The notes beneath the pieces were generated by a model. That model saw only the letters and a list, made by a program, of their open reading frames with translations, was not told where the DNA came from and searched no databases. The position numbers were made by a program, and so were the translations under genes. Shown piece after piece: positions 36,130 to 45,151 of a stretch of DNA of 64,000 nucleotides. The stretch covers positions 42,563,787-42,627,786 of the forward strand of contig OY987298.1 of assembly GCA_963920635.1 (NCBI GenBank), written 5' to 3'. Source of the stretch: Pseudeuparius sepicola. Its lineage: Eukaryota; Arthropoda; Insecta; Coleoptera; Anthribidae. The stretch's first letter is position 1; every line of letters starts with the position of its first letter.

Positions 36130-36626
36130 GTAGGTTTATAAAAATAGTATTTTATTTCGTTTGTAGGTACATACTTACTATAATAGGTTTTCTATTTTAA
36201 TTTGGGACATCCAGCGCATCTGAAAGAATTTGAGGGATCGTTTCAACAAGGAAAAAAAGATAAATTCTGGAGATTCTAGCAAAGAAATAACATGGAAATA
36301 TTTTAATAGTTGTACCTTGTACCTACTGACGAAAGAGTAACCTTCAAGTTTCGCACGAACCCACTCGATGAGCGCTCTCCCACTATTCTCCAATTTCTCC
36401 TACCGCGCTGCTTTCTTATACTCGCTTGTATGTCTCGAGTAATCGAGCAGCGATCGTACATGACCTTGAGTTAAAAATTCCGCAGACAACAAGAGTAGGA
36501 TTCTCTGGTAGAAAACAAATATGTCTAGAATAGAGAAAATAATAAATGCGTATAATATATTCAACTTTTCTAAGCCGATATAACTTAGACACGGGTAGTC
36601 GTATGGAAAAACCACATAGAACATTT

Positions 36627-37235
36627 TTTTCTTGAAATCGGCATTAAAATGTCCCAAAATCGTCATTAAAAGCACAGAAATCGTACAATAATGTAGCCCA
36701 TTATTGTACGATTTTTTCAATAAGTAGGCCTTGGCGAGATGTAAACATCAAACGTCAGACGCGGAGAAATCGCCCGTCAAAAGTGACCAAATATTCAAAA
36801 CCCGGCCGATAGAGGCTCATTTAACTTTTCGTACACATTGCGAAATTGTTTCCTATAGAAGCGCAGTCCTTCAGTATACATATTTTAGTAAATTTGAAAA
36901 TCAATAGATTTGTTGTGTAGGCTGCACAAGAAGCAGCAGTTTGGTTTTTCTGTCAGAAGGTGCCGTACATCATTATACTTGTCCTAGGTAGAGCGATCGG
37001 TAAAGTCAAGCAACGCCGCGCGTAGTCGGTTCGTGGACGGGTGATCCCTTATTATTATTTTCTTGCCTAATAAAACATTTTTTTTCCGATTTCAAGAAAA
37101 ATATAATATGTACCTCGGCACTGAAGTTCTTTTTATGACTCATGTGGTTTATTTGCCTCGGCCAGAGGCCTCAGCAACTAAACTCCACATGAGTCATAAA
37201 AAGTTGAACTTCAGTGCCTTGGTACATAAATAACT
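36627..37235 (+). mobile_element. ~600-bp repeat family, copy B (full unit)
   Basis: Runs from TTCTTGAAATCGGCATTAAA to GGTACATAAATAACT and is about 97 percent identical to the middle unit of copy A, including the 115-bp palindrome at 37110-37225. No coding frame, no identified target duplication. Confidence 0.8.
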
Positions 37236-37372
37236 ATTTTATTATACTTCTTTGAAAACACCTTATTTTCATCTGTTTTAGCAATAATGAAAGATGGGGT
37301 TTTTCGGGCTAGCGCACGGAAGCAGCGAATGGAAAAACTCCGTGCGCTGAATAAAAATACCGAATATATGGC

Positions 37373-37386
37373 TTTAAAATAGAAAT
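37373..37386. repeat. Left 14-bp target duplication of the Penelope pair
   Basis: TTTAAAATAGAAAT is repeated exactly at 44016-44029, on the far side of both Penelope copies. Confidence 0.85.
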
Positions 37387-37734
37387 TTTGTTATTAAAAT
37401 TCGTGAGTATCGGTCATAATATTTATTCTTTAAAATTTTATTTTACGACGTTTCGACAACTCAGTTGTCATCATCAGGTATTTTTTTAATAATAAAAACA
37501 AATCTTTTCCACATACAGACACATTAAAAATAGATTTTTAAAAGCTAAAATGAAAAATTGAATTTTAGTAGGTACATATCAATGCTAAAAATTATTATAC
37601 AAGTTGAAAAAAGTAATAATACAATAAGGATATAAAAAGATTCTCTATATAACGGAACTTACCAAGAAAAGGCAGCTAAGTTTTTGTTTTAAAAATCATC
37701 GGGGTAGTAAAACATAAATTATTTTTTTGTGTAG
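37387..37734 (-). repeat. Penelope long terminal repeat (minus copy, 3')
   Basis: Inverted copy of the 381-bp repeat, missing about 35 bases at its outer end. It contains the hammerhead-like core at 37450-37477. Confidence 0.85.
37450..37477 (-). ncRNA. Hammerhead-ribozyme-like core in Penelope repeat
   Basis: On the minus strand CTGATGA is followed by a 6-bp helix (GACAAC/GTTGTC, loop TGA) and GAAAC, the two conserved hammerhead boxes. Stems I and III are not convincingly closed by eye, so catalysis is unproven. Confidence 0.5.
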
Positions 37735-37956
37735 ATTACTTATTTGTTTCTAGAACATTTTTGTTTAATTATATTCATTTCAAGAGGCAGGACGAGAGAC
37801 CAAAGAATAGTTGGAAATATTTAAAATTTGAAGCAGGCCAGTCTGTTTTTTTAGGTTTCAAAGGTAAAAAATATTGTGTATACAGTATGGTGCTTTATGG
37901 GTTTGGATAAGAAAATAGATGGTTATTTGTTTGTAGTTGTAAATTACACATATTAT

Positions 37957-40380
37957 TTAAGAATTCATAATTAAATTATTGTAAATGTGAGACAACTGAT
38001 TAGTATCAGAACGGAGGTTTATTGTATTAGGATGTTTTTTGATATTTATCATTTCCAAAACATTTCTTTTATAAAAATCATTCTCAAAATCTAAAATTTT
38101 GGGATTGTTGAAATTAAAGGTATGTAAATTGTCGAGTGCATGTTTACTAAGGGCAGTTGAGTGTTCATTGTTGTTTCTGATATTTAGTTTATGTTCATAA
38201 ATTCTTTTTTCAAGGTATTGTTTAGTTTGGCCGACATATGATGCATTGCAATCAGTACAGTCAATCTTATAAATTAAATTAGAACATTTATTTGTTTCAA
38301 TAGGGGGTTTTAGTTTAGTAAAAAAATTTTTTGAGAAGTTATTAGGTTTGTGTGCAAGTGTAATACCATTGTTGTGAAAAATCTTTGTTAATTTTTCTGA
38401 GACGCCATTAATATAAGGTATGGAAACATATTTATTGTTTTGCATTGGTAAATTGTTATGGGTTAGTTGTGATTGGGATTTAATTATATGATACCGTTTG
38501 TTAATAAATTTATTATAAAAAGAAAAAGGATAATTATTATTGTGTAGGATATTTCGGACTTTATTTAAATTTTGTTTATGAAATTTAGGGTGTGAAAGTT
38601 TAATAGCCATATCAGTTAAGGCGTATATGACGCTAATTTTATAATTATTAGGCACTATGGAATCAAAATTTAGGTATCTACCTGACCAAACATTTTTTGT
38701 AAACCAATTTGTCTCAACAGTACCCGAAGTATTGTAGTTAATAGTAATGTTTAAGAAATTTATAGAGTGATTTGATTCTTTTTCGTAAGTAAAATTTAAT
38801 CTTTCATGAAATGAATTAAAAGTGTTAAGTGTTTCGTTAATATGTTTCTCTTCAATACAAAGTAGGCAATCGTCAACATATCGTTTATAAAAGAAAGGTT
38901 TACATTTTAATTTCTCTAAAACGCTATTTTCTAACTCTTCCATGACTAGGTTGGCAATGGTAGAAGAAATTGGAGAACCCATTGCAATGCCAAAAGTTTG
39001 TGAAAAAAATTCACCATTGAAACTAAAATAAGTAGAATTTAAACAAATTTTGATTCCTTCGATAAAATTATCTAGGGTTAGGTTTGTATATGGTTGTATT
39101 TTGTTCCAATGTTTTATGATACATTGAATGGCGAGATCAGTAGGTACGTTAGTGAATAGAGATGTAACATCGAAAGAAACTAGAATATGGTTTTTTGGTA
39201 TTACAATATTTTTAATAAAGCTATGAAAGTGCCAGGAATCTCTAATATAATAATCATTCTTTCCTAAAATATTTGTGATAATGTTAGAGAAAAATTTTGA
39301 TAATTTATATGTAGGAGAATTGACATTACTAACAATTGGTCTGAGTGGTATGTCTTTTTTGTGTAGTTTAGGAAGTCCGTATAAGTAAGGCGCTATGCTA
39401 TTGTGAGAAATAAGGCTGTTTTTTGTGGATAAATCAATGATTTTGTTGTTAAACCATTTGTTAACTAAATTATTAATTTTTGTTTGAATTTTGTTTGTAG
39501 GGTTTGAAATAATTTTTTTGTATGTTGTTTGATCATTTAAAAGGTTTGAAATTTTTTTATTATATTCTAGTTTCTCCATGATAACAGTCTTATTACATTT
39601 GTCGGCGGATAGAATGTAGAGATTTGGATGTAATTTAAGAAAGTTATTAGTTTTTTTTGCCAAGAAATTATATTTGTTTTTAAGTTTTTTATTGCAACTT
39701 TTTAAGAAATGATTATGATTGGTAATTATATTACAAAATTTATTTCGTAAAACATCCTTGTTGGTATTTTGAATGAAAGTTAAGGCTTTTTCGATACTGG
39801 TTATGAGTTTATCAGTGGGAAGTTTTGACACATTCAAAGAAAACCTAGGACCTAGGCCAAGAAAAAAGGTTATGTCATTTGGTATTGCGACATTTGTAAG
39901 ATTTTGTATCCAATTAAAATTTGGCTGGATGTTATGTTTGTATGTTTTATGTTGTTCATTCATAAGTGATTCGACTTTATTAATGTTATTATTTTTAATT
40001 TTGTTAAAAAATTGGTTATATTTTAAATGTTGTTCATGGAAAAAAAAATTACAATAATGTTGGGGGAAATTATTGGAAATGTTATTTTTAATTTGATTTA
40101 GTTTTTGATCAATAAAGGAGATTTGAGAATATGAGTCATTAATGCATAAGTTTATAAGGCTAGAATAGAAGGACAAAAGAATTGAGTTATATTTTTCTGA
40201 GAATTTACGGTTTTTAAAACAATAGTGTTTACCTTTGATTTTGAGAAATTTTGGTGTTAATCCTAAGCTTTTACATTTGAGCAGAAATATTCTCCGGTTT
40301 TTCTCTTTAGCGAGTTTCCCTTGGTATTTTGAGAATTCAAGTAGTATTCTTCTGTTTTTCCTGTTGCTTTGGTGATCCAT
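37957..40380 (-). CDS. Penelope-like reverse transcriptase + GIY-YIG endonuclease (minus copy)
   Basis: An 807-residue uninterrupted protein. Order of parts: a basic N-terminal third with many K, N and F residues; reverse transcriptase with LPKLHKKDIPLRPIVS, then motif A FDVTSLFTNVP (Asp near 403), motif B GIAMGSPISSTIANL and motif C YVDD at 501-504; then a C-terminal GIY-YIG nuclease with IYK at 703-705, a Cys pair (CTDC) in the insert, YVGQT at 715-719, Arg 726 in EKRIYEH and a later Glu-containing helix. This fits EN+ Penelope-like elements, which prime reverse transcription at a nick made by the GIY-YIG domain. RT and nuclease motifs are intact, so this copy may be active. It is transcribed away from its twin. 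The start is the first ATG after the 5' leader. Confidence 0.93.
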   Translation of the reverse strand: MDHQSNRKNRRILLEFSKYQGKLAKEKNRRIFLLKCKSLGLTPKFLKIKGKHYCFKNRKFSEKYNSILLSFYSSLINLCINDSYSQISFIDQKLNQIKNNISNNFPQHYCNFFFHEQHLKYNQFFNKIKNNNINKVESLMNEQHKTYKHNIQPNFNWIQNLTNVAIPNDITFFLGLGPRFSLNVSKLPTDKLITSIEKALTFIQNTNKDVLRNKFCNIITNHNHFLKSCNKKLKNKYNFLAKKTNNFLKLHPNLYILSADKCNKTVIMEKLEYNKKISNLLNDQTTYKKIISNPTNKIQTKINNLVNKWFNNKIIDLSTKNSLISHNSIAPYLYGLPKLHKKDIPLRPIVSNVNSPTYKLSKFFSNIITNILGKNDYYIRDSWHFHSFIKNIVIPKNHILVSFDVTSLFTNVPTDLAIQCIIKHWNKIQPYTNLTLDNFIEGIKICLNSTYFSFNGEFFSQTFGIAMGSPISSTIANLVMEELENSVLEKLKCKPFFYKRYVDDCLLCIEEKHINETLNTFNSFHERLNFTYEKESNHSINFLNITINYNTSGTVETNWFTKNVWSGRYLNFDSIVPNNYKISVIYALTDMAIKLSHPKFHKQNLNKVRNILHNNNYPFSFYNKFINKRYHIIKSQSQLTHNNLPMQNNKYVSIPYINGVSEKLTKIFHNNGITLAHKPNNFSKNFFTKLKPPIETNKCSNLIYKIDCTDCNASYVGQTKQYLEKRIYEHKLNIRNNNEHSTALSKHALDNLHTFNFNNPKILDFENDFYKRNVLEMINIKKHPNTINLRSDTNQLSHIYNNLIMNS

Positions 40381-40468
40381 ATTGTAGTGGAAGCGGGCAC
40401 ACGATATAATTCAACCTGTTAGTATGATAGGTTGGATAGGCTTTCTTCCTCAAGCCAGATTTTTTTTT

Positions 40469-40519
40469 ATATAAATCAATTTTCTTGACCGTAGAGTGTA
40501 TTTTGTTATTAAAATTCGT
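40469..40519 (-). repeat. Residual 5' terminal repeat of the minus Penelope copy
   Basis: The minus-strand 5' end begins ACGAATTTTAATAAC, exactly where the full repeats read CTC|ACGAATTTT, and keeps only the last 51 bases. This is the place where self-cleavage in the upstream repeat would produce an RNA 5' end. Confidence 0.75.
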
Positions 40520-40520
40520 T

Positions 40521-40901
40521 CTACACAAAAAAATAATTTATGTTTTACTACCCCGATGATTTTTAAAACAAAAACTTAGCTGCCTTTTCTTGGTAAGTTC
40601 CGTTATATAGAGAATCTTTTTATATCCTTATTGTATTATTACTTTTTTCAACTTGTATAATAATTTTTAGCATTGATATGTACCTACTAAAATTCAATTT
40701 TTCATTTTAGCTTTTAAAAATCTATTTTTAATGTGTCTGTATGTGGAAAAGATTTGTTTTTATTATTAAAAAAATACCTGATGATGACAACTGAGTTGTC
40801 GAAACGTCGTAAAATAAAATTTTAAAGAATAAATATTATGACCGATACTCACGAATTTTAATAACAAAATACACTCTACGGTCAAGAAAATTGATTTATA
40901 T
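40521..40901 (+). repeat. Penelope long terminal repeat (plus copy, 5'), 381 bp
   Basis: Runs from CTACACAAAAAAATAATTTA to GAAAATTGATTTATAT. It has the same length and, by eye, the same sequence as 43636-44016. It contains the hammerhead-like core and the leader that continues to the ATG at 40990. Confidence 0.9.
40778..40805 (+). ncRNA. Hammerhead-ribozyme-like core in Penelope 5' repeat
   Basis: CTGATGA, then T, then GACAAC-TGA-GTTGTC, then GAAAC. Upstream TTATTAAAA (about 40760) can pair with TTTTAATAA just after the CTC|ACGAA junction (about 40856), as a distal stem I would. The extra T after CTGATGA and an unclear stem III leave catalysis uncertain. Confidence 0.5.
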
Positions 40902-40989
40902 AAAAAAAAATCTGGCTTGAGGAAGAAAGCCTATCCAACCTATCATACTAACAGGTTGAATTATATCGTGTGCCCGCTTCCACTACAAT

Positions 40990-43413
40990 ATGGATCACCA
41001 AAGCAACAGGAAAAACAGAAGAATACTACTTGAATTCTCAAAATACCAAGGGAAACTCGCTAAAGAGAAAAACCGGAGAATATTTCTGCTCAAATGTAAA
41101 AGCTTAGGATTAACACCAAAATTTCTCAAAATCAAAGGTAAACACTATTGTTTTAAAAACCGTAAATTCTCAGAAAAATATAACTCAATTCTTTTGTCCT
41201 TCTATTCTAGCCTTATAAACTTATGCATTAATGACTCATATTCTCAAATCTCCTTTATTGATCAAAAACTAAATCAAATTAAAAATAACATTTCCAATAA
41301 TTTCCCCCAACATTATTGTAATTTTTTTTTCCATGAACAACATTTAAAATATAACCAATTTTTTAACAAAATTAAAAATAATAACATTAATAAAGTCGAA
41401 TCACTTATGAATGAACAACATAAAACATACAAACATAACATCCAGCCAAATTTTAATTGGATACAAAATCTTACAAATGTCGCAATACCAAATGACATAA
41501 CCTTTTTTCTTGGCCTAGGTCCTAGGTTTTCTTTGAATGTGTCAAAACTTCCCACTGATAAACTCATAACCAGTATCGAAAAAGCCTTAACTTTCATTCA
41601 AAATACCAACAAGGATGTTTTACGAAATAAATTTTGTAATATAATTACCAATCATAATCATTTCTTAAAAAGTTGCAATAAAAAACTTAAAAACAAATAT
41701 AATTTCTTGGCAAAAAAAACTAATAACTTTCTTAAATTACATCCAAATCTCTACATTCTATCCGCCGACAAATGTAATAAGACTGTTATCATGGAGAAAC
41801 TAGAATATAATAAAAAAATTTCAAACCTTTTAAATGATCAAACAACATACAAAAAAATTATTTCAAACCCTACAAACAAAATTCAAACAAAAATTAATAA
41901 TTTAGTTAACAAATGGTTTAACAACAAAATCATTGATTTATCCACAAAAAACAGCCTTATTTCTCACAATAGCATAGCGCCTTACTTATACGGACTTCCT
42001 AAACTACACAAAAAAGACATACCACTCAGACCAATTGTTAGTAATGTCAATTCTCCTACATATAAATTATCAAAATTTTTCTCTAACATTATCACAAATA
42101 TTTTAGGAAAGAATGATTATTATATTAGAGATTCCTGGCACTTTCATAGCTTTATTAAAAATATTGTAATACCAAAAAACCATATTCTAGTTTCTTTCGA
42201 TGTTACATCTCTATTCACTAACGTACCTACTGATCTCGCCATTCAATGTATCATAAAACATTGGAACAAAATACAACCATATACAAACCTAACCCTAGAT
42301 AATTTTATCGAAGGAATCAAAATTTGTTTAAATTCTACTTATTTTAGTTTCAATGGTGAATTTTTTTCACAAACTTTTGGCATTGCAATGGGTTCTCCAA
42401 TTTCTTCTACCATTGCCAACCTAGTCATGGAAGAGTTAGAAAATAGCGTTTTAGAGAAATTAAAATGTAAACCTTTCTTTTATAAACGATATGTTGACGA
42501 TTGCCTACTTTGTATTGAAGAGAAACATATTAACGAAACACTTAACACTTTTAATTCATTTCATGAAAGATTAAATTTTACTTACGAAAAAGAATCAAAT
42601 CACTCTATAAATTTCTTAAACATTACTATTAACTACAATACTTCGGGTACTGTTGAGACAAATTGGTTTACAAAAAATGTTTGGTCAGGTAGATACCTAA
42701 ATTTTGATTCCATAGTGCCTAATAATTATAAAATTAGCGTCATATACGCCTTAACTGATATGGCTATTAAACTTTCACACCCTAAATTTCATAAACAAAA
42801 TTTAAATAAAGTCCGAAATATCCTACACAATAATAATTATCCTTTTTCTTTTTATAATAAATTTATTAACAAACGGTATCATATAATTAAATCCCAATCA
42901 CAACTAACCCATAACAATTTACCAATGCAAAACAATAAATATGTTTCCATACCTTATATTAATGGCGTCTCAGAAAAATTAACAAAGATTTTTCACAACA
43001 ATGGTATTACACTTGCACACAAACCTAATAACTTCTCAAAAAATTTTTTTACTAAACTAAAACCCCCTATTGAAACAAATAAATGTTCTAATTTAATTTA
43101 TAAGATTGACTGTACTGATTGCAATGCATCATATGTCGGCCAAACTAAACAATACCTTGAAAAAGGAATTTATGAACATAAACTAAATATCAGAAACAAC
43201 AATGAACACTCAACTGCCCTTAGTAAACATGCACTCGACAATTTACATACCTTTAATTTCAACAATCCCAAAATTTTAGATTTTGAGAATGATTTTTATA
43301 AAAGAAATGTTTTGGAAATGATAAATATCAAAAAACATCCTAATACAATAAACCTCCGTTCTGATACTAATCAGTTGTCTCACATTTACAATAATTTAAT
43401 TATGAATTCTTAA
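40990..43413 (+). CDS. Penelope-like reverse transcriptase + GIY-YIG protein (plus copy, R726G)
   Basis: An 807-residue protein identical to the minus-strand copy by inspection except at residue 726, where AGA (Arg) is GGA (Gly) at 43165-43167. The RT core is intact (FDVTSLFTNVP, GIAMGSPIS, YVDD). The changed residue is the Arg in the L-E-K-R-I-x-E-H segment 11 residues after the YVG tyrosine, the position of the catalytic arginine in GIY-YIG nucleases (Arg27 of I-TevI), so this copy probably has a dead or weak endonuclease but a good reverse transcriptase. It lies between two full terminal repeats. The 3'UTR (43414-43635) matches the minus copy. Confidence 0.92.
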   Translation: MDHQSNRKNRRILLEFSKYQGKLAKEKNRRIFLLKCKSLGLTPKFLKIKGKHYCFKNRKFSEKYNSILLSFYSSLINLCINDSYSQISFIDQKLNQIKNNISNNFPQHYCNFFFHEQHLKYNQFFNKIKNNNINKVESLMNEQHKTYKHNIQPNFNWIQNLTNVAIPNDITFFLGLGPRFSLNVSKLPTDKLITSIEKALTFIQNTNKDVLRNKFCNIITNHNHFLKSCNKKLKNKYNFLAKKTNNFLKLHPNLYILSADKCNKTVIMEKLEYNKKISNLLNDQTTYKKIISNPTNKIQTKINNLVNKWFNNKIIDLSTKNSLISHNSIAPYLYGLPKLHKKDIPLRPIVSNVNSPTYKLSKFFSNIITNILGKNDYYIRDSWHFHSFIKNIVIPKNHILVSFDVTSLFTNVPTDLAIQCIIKHWNKIQPYTNLTLDNFIEGIKICLNSTYFSFNGEFFSQTFGIAMGSPISSTIANLVMEELENSVLEKLKCKPFFYKRYVDDCLLCIEEKHINETLNTFNSFHERLNFTYEKESNHSINFLNITINYNTSGTVETNWFTKNVWSGRYLNFDSIVPNNYKISVIYALTDMAIKLSHPKFHKQNLNKVRNILHNNNYPFSFYNKFINKRYHIIKSQSQLTHNNLPMQNNKYVSIPYINGVSEKLTKIFHNNGITLAHKPNNFSKNFFTKLKPPIETNKCSNLIYKIDCTDCNASYVGQTKQYLEKGIYEHKLNIRNNNEHSTALSKHALDNLHTFNFNNPKILDFENDFYKRNVLEMINIKKHPNTINLRSDTNQLSHIYNNLIMNS

Positions 43414-43635
43414 ATAATATGTGTAATTTACAACTACAAACAAATAACCATCTATTTTCTTATCCAAACCCATAAAGCACCATACTGTATACACAATATT
43501 TTTTACCTTTGAAACCTAAAAAAACAGACTGGCCTGCTTCAAATTTTAAATATTTCCAACTATTCTTTGGTCTCTCGTCCTGCCTCTTGAAATGAATATA
43601 ATTAAACAAAAATGTTCTAGAAACAAATAAGTAAT

Positions 43636-44016
43636 CTACACAAAAAAATAATTTATGTTTTACTACCCCGATGATTTTTAAAACAAAAACTTAGCTGCCT
43701 TTTCTTGGTAAGTTCCGTTATATAGAGAATCTTTTTATATCCTTATTGTATTATTACTTTTTTCAACTTGTATAATAATTTTTAGCATTGATATGTACCT
43801 ACTAAAATTCAATTTTTCATTTTAGCTTTTAAAAATCTATTTTTAATGTGTCTGTATGTGGAAAAGATTTGTTTTTATTATTAAAAAAATACCTGATGAT
43901 GACAACTGAGTTGTCGAAACGTCGTAAAATAAAATTTTAAAGAATAAATATTATGACCGATACTCACGAATTTTAATAACAAAATACACTCTACGGTCAA
44001 GAAAATTGATTTATAT
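43636..44016 (+). repeat. Penelope long terminal repeat (plus copy, 3'), 381 bp
   Basis: Same sequence as the 5' repeat, ending GATTTATAT directly at the right target duplication. Confidence 0.9.
43893..43920 (+). ncRNA. Hammerhead-ribozyme-like core in Penelope 3' repeat
   Basis: Third copy of the CTGATGA…GAAAC core with the same 6-bp stem II. Two cores in direct orientation bracket the coding unit, as in Penelope elements reported to encode hammerhead motifs. Confidence 0.5.
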
Positions 44017-44029
44017 TTAAAATAGAAAT
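44016..44029. repeat. Right 14-bp target duplication of the Penelope pair
   Basis: TTTAAAATAGAAAT, an exact match to 37373-37386. Confidence 0.85.
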
Positions 44030-44215
44030 ATACACCAAAGTAAACTAAATTTAAGAAACTCTATATGCTCTCTGATATTTAACATATACCTATTTTGTAT
44101 TTTAATTCGTAAGTGTTTCAATATTTAGATACATTTCTGTAATATTTTTGACGTTTTATTCTCCTTATCTGACAATAACTAATTTACAACAAAGCACCTT
44201 TGAACTAATTTGAGA

Positions 44216-44229
44216 GTAACCATGGAAAC
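44216..44229. promoter_or_regulatory. RFX X-box-like motif
   Basis: GTAACCATGGAAAC fits GTHNYYATRRNAAC. About 80 bases downstream a short frame begins ATGCCGATAAAATG (MPIKCFKFPFSKKY…), which is too short to interpret. Confidence 0.25.
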
Positions 44230-44734
44230 GCATCATACATACCAAACACTATATTGTGTGCATTGTTTATTTTTTGTCAATTAAATTTATTATAATATGC
44301 CGATAAAATGTTTTAAGTTTCCGTTTTCAAAGAAGTATAATAAAAAATATCGTTCATTACACGTCCAGAAATAGATTTTTCCGTGCTTGCATAACTTCCC
44401 GTGTTCGGCTGCGCCTCACACTGGAATTTGTTACGCGCGCACGGAAAAATCTTTATTTCCAGACTCGTAATGAAATATACTATTTTAGAGTTTTTTACTT
44501 TTCTTGAATTTTAGTTACTACATACTTTGCTCTAAAGTTTATAGGATTCGAGTTATTGACAAATAATGAAAAAAGCAATTTTTTAGCCACTCTTTTCGAG
44601 ATGGCAGCCAAATCCGGGCTCACTGAGGGGTGCAAATTTTATACGTGCTTCTTAACATCAAATGAAAAAATTATTTCCAGCTTGTCCGGAATTATACACA
44701 TATTGCACAACGCCAAATCAAAATAAATATCTGT

Positions 44735-44971
44735 CTAGGGGCATGGACTGATTCCGTTGCCAGTGGTAGTTTTTCTTACATACCCCTTATGATACGTGTC
44801 CCATTCAAAATTATTATTCTGATATACAACTGTAGTTAAAACAAGGTTTGCATTGACTTCGCACTTATCTACTAAAAAACAATGTAACTTCGAATGTGCA
44901 CCCAGACAAACCAAAACACATGAAACAGTTGACGTCGCGGCTACCGCGGCATTGCCGGATAGTGCCATCAT
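44735..44971 (-). CDS. Hypothetical 78-residue protein, uncertain
   Basis: The minus-strand frame encodes MMALSGNAAVAATSTVSCVL, VCLGAHSKLHCFLVDKCEVN and a polar C-terminus ending in SPCP. The hydrophobic N-terminus could pass for a signal peptide, and five cysteines follow. Residue use is less AT-driven than in chance frames nearby. No family was recognised, no exon structure is evident, and it lies just outside the right inverted repeat. It may be a remnant of coding sequence from an older element. Confidence 0.2.
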   Translation of the reverse strand: MMALSGNAAVAATSTVSCVLVCLGAHSKLHCFLVDKCEVNANLVLTTVVYQNNNFEWDTYHKGYVRKTTTGNGISPCP

Positions 44972-45151
44972 CTGAGGAAATGAATTTCGTATATTAATAC
45001 TATATAAAGATAAAGACGCAAATAAGTTGGTACGATTATATTATAAATGCATATATGTATTGTGTATAAATGTCTATACTTACCTATTTTTATTATTCAA
45101 ATTTATTCAAATAAAAATCAAACATAATTCATTCCATTCTATACCTACATA

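Larger units (their letters stand above)
37387..44015. mobile_element. Head-to-head Penelope-like element pair, single insertion
   Basis: The layout is: minus-strand copy (37387-40519) with its 3' repeat truncated by about 35 bases at the outer end, then a complete plus-strand copy (40521-44015) with two full 381-bp terminal repeats. The copies meet head to head at 40519-40521. The minus copy's 5' end retains only the last 51 bases of the 5' repeat and starts at ACGAATTTT. One 14-bp duplication flanks the whole unit. Penelope-like elements are known for tandem or inverted partner copies, but a full-length partner at near-identity is unusual. The unit forms a potential 3-kb-arm palindrome. Confidence 0.9.
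34906..44690. mobile_element. Possible large composite element bounded by inverted repeats
   Basis: 34906-35095 (TCCGGACAAGCTGGAATAAA … CCCGGATTTGG … AGTGGCTAAAAA) and 44505-44690 are inverted copies at about 75-80 percent identity. Between them lie a transposon-type protein remnant whose 3' end faces the left repeat, a MADF exon, repeat copy B and the Penelope pair. The identity is much lower than that within the Penelope pair, so the outer pair is older. No target duplication is visible. It could equally be two independent copies of one repeat. Confidence 0.4.

Noticed and set aside
39773..40057. 94-codon frame antisense to the Penelope gene (and its twin at 41313-41597)
   Set aside because: It lies wholly within the conserved 807-codon gene on the opposite strand and appears in both copies only because they are duplicates.
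37387..44015. Retroviral LTR element or endogenous virus
   Set aside because: There are long terminal repeats, but no gag, protease, RNase H or integrase. The GIY-YIG domain and RT motifs are those of Penelope-like elements.
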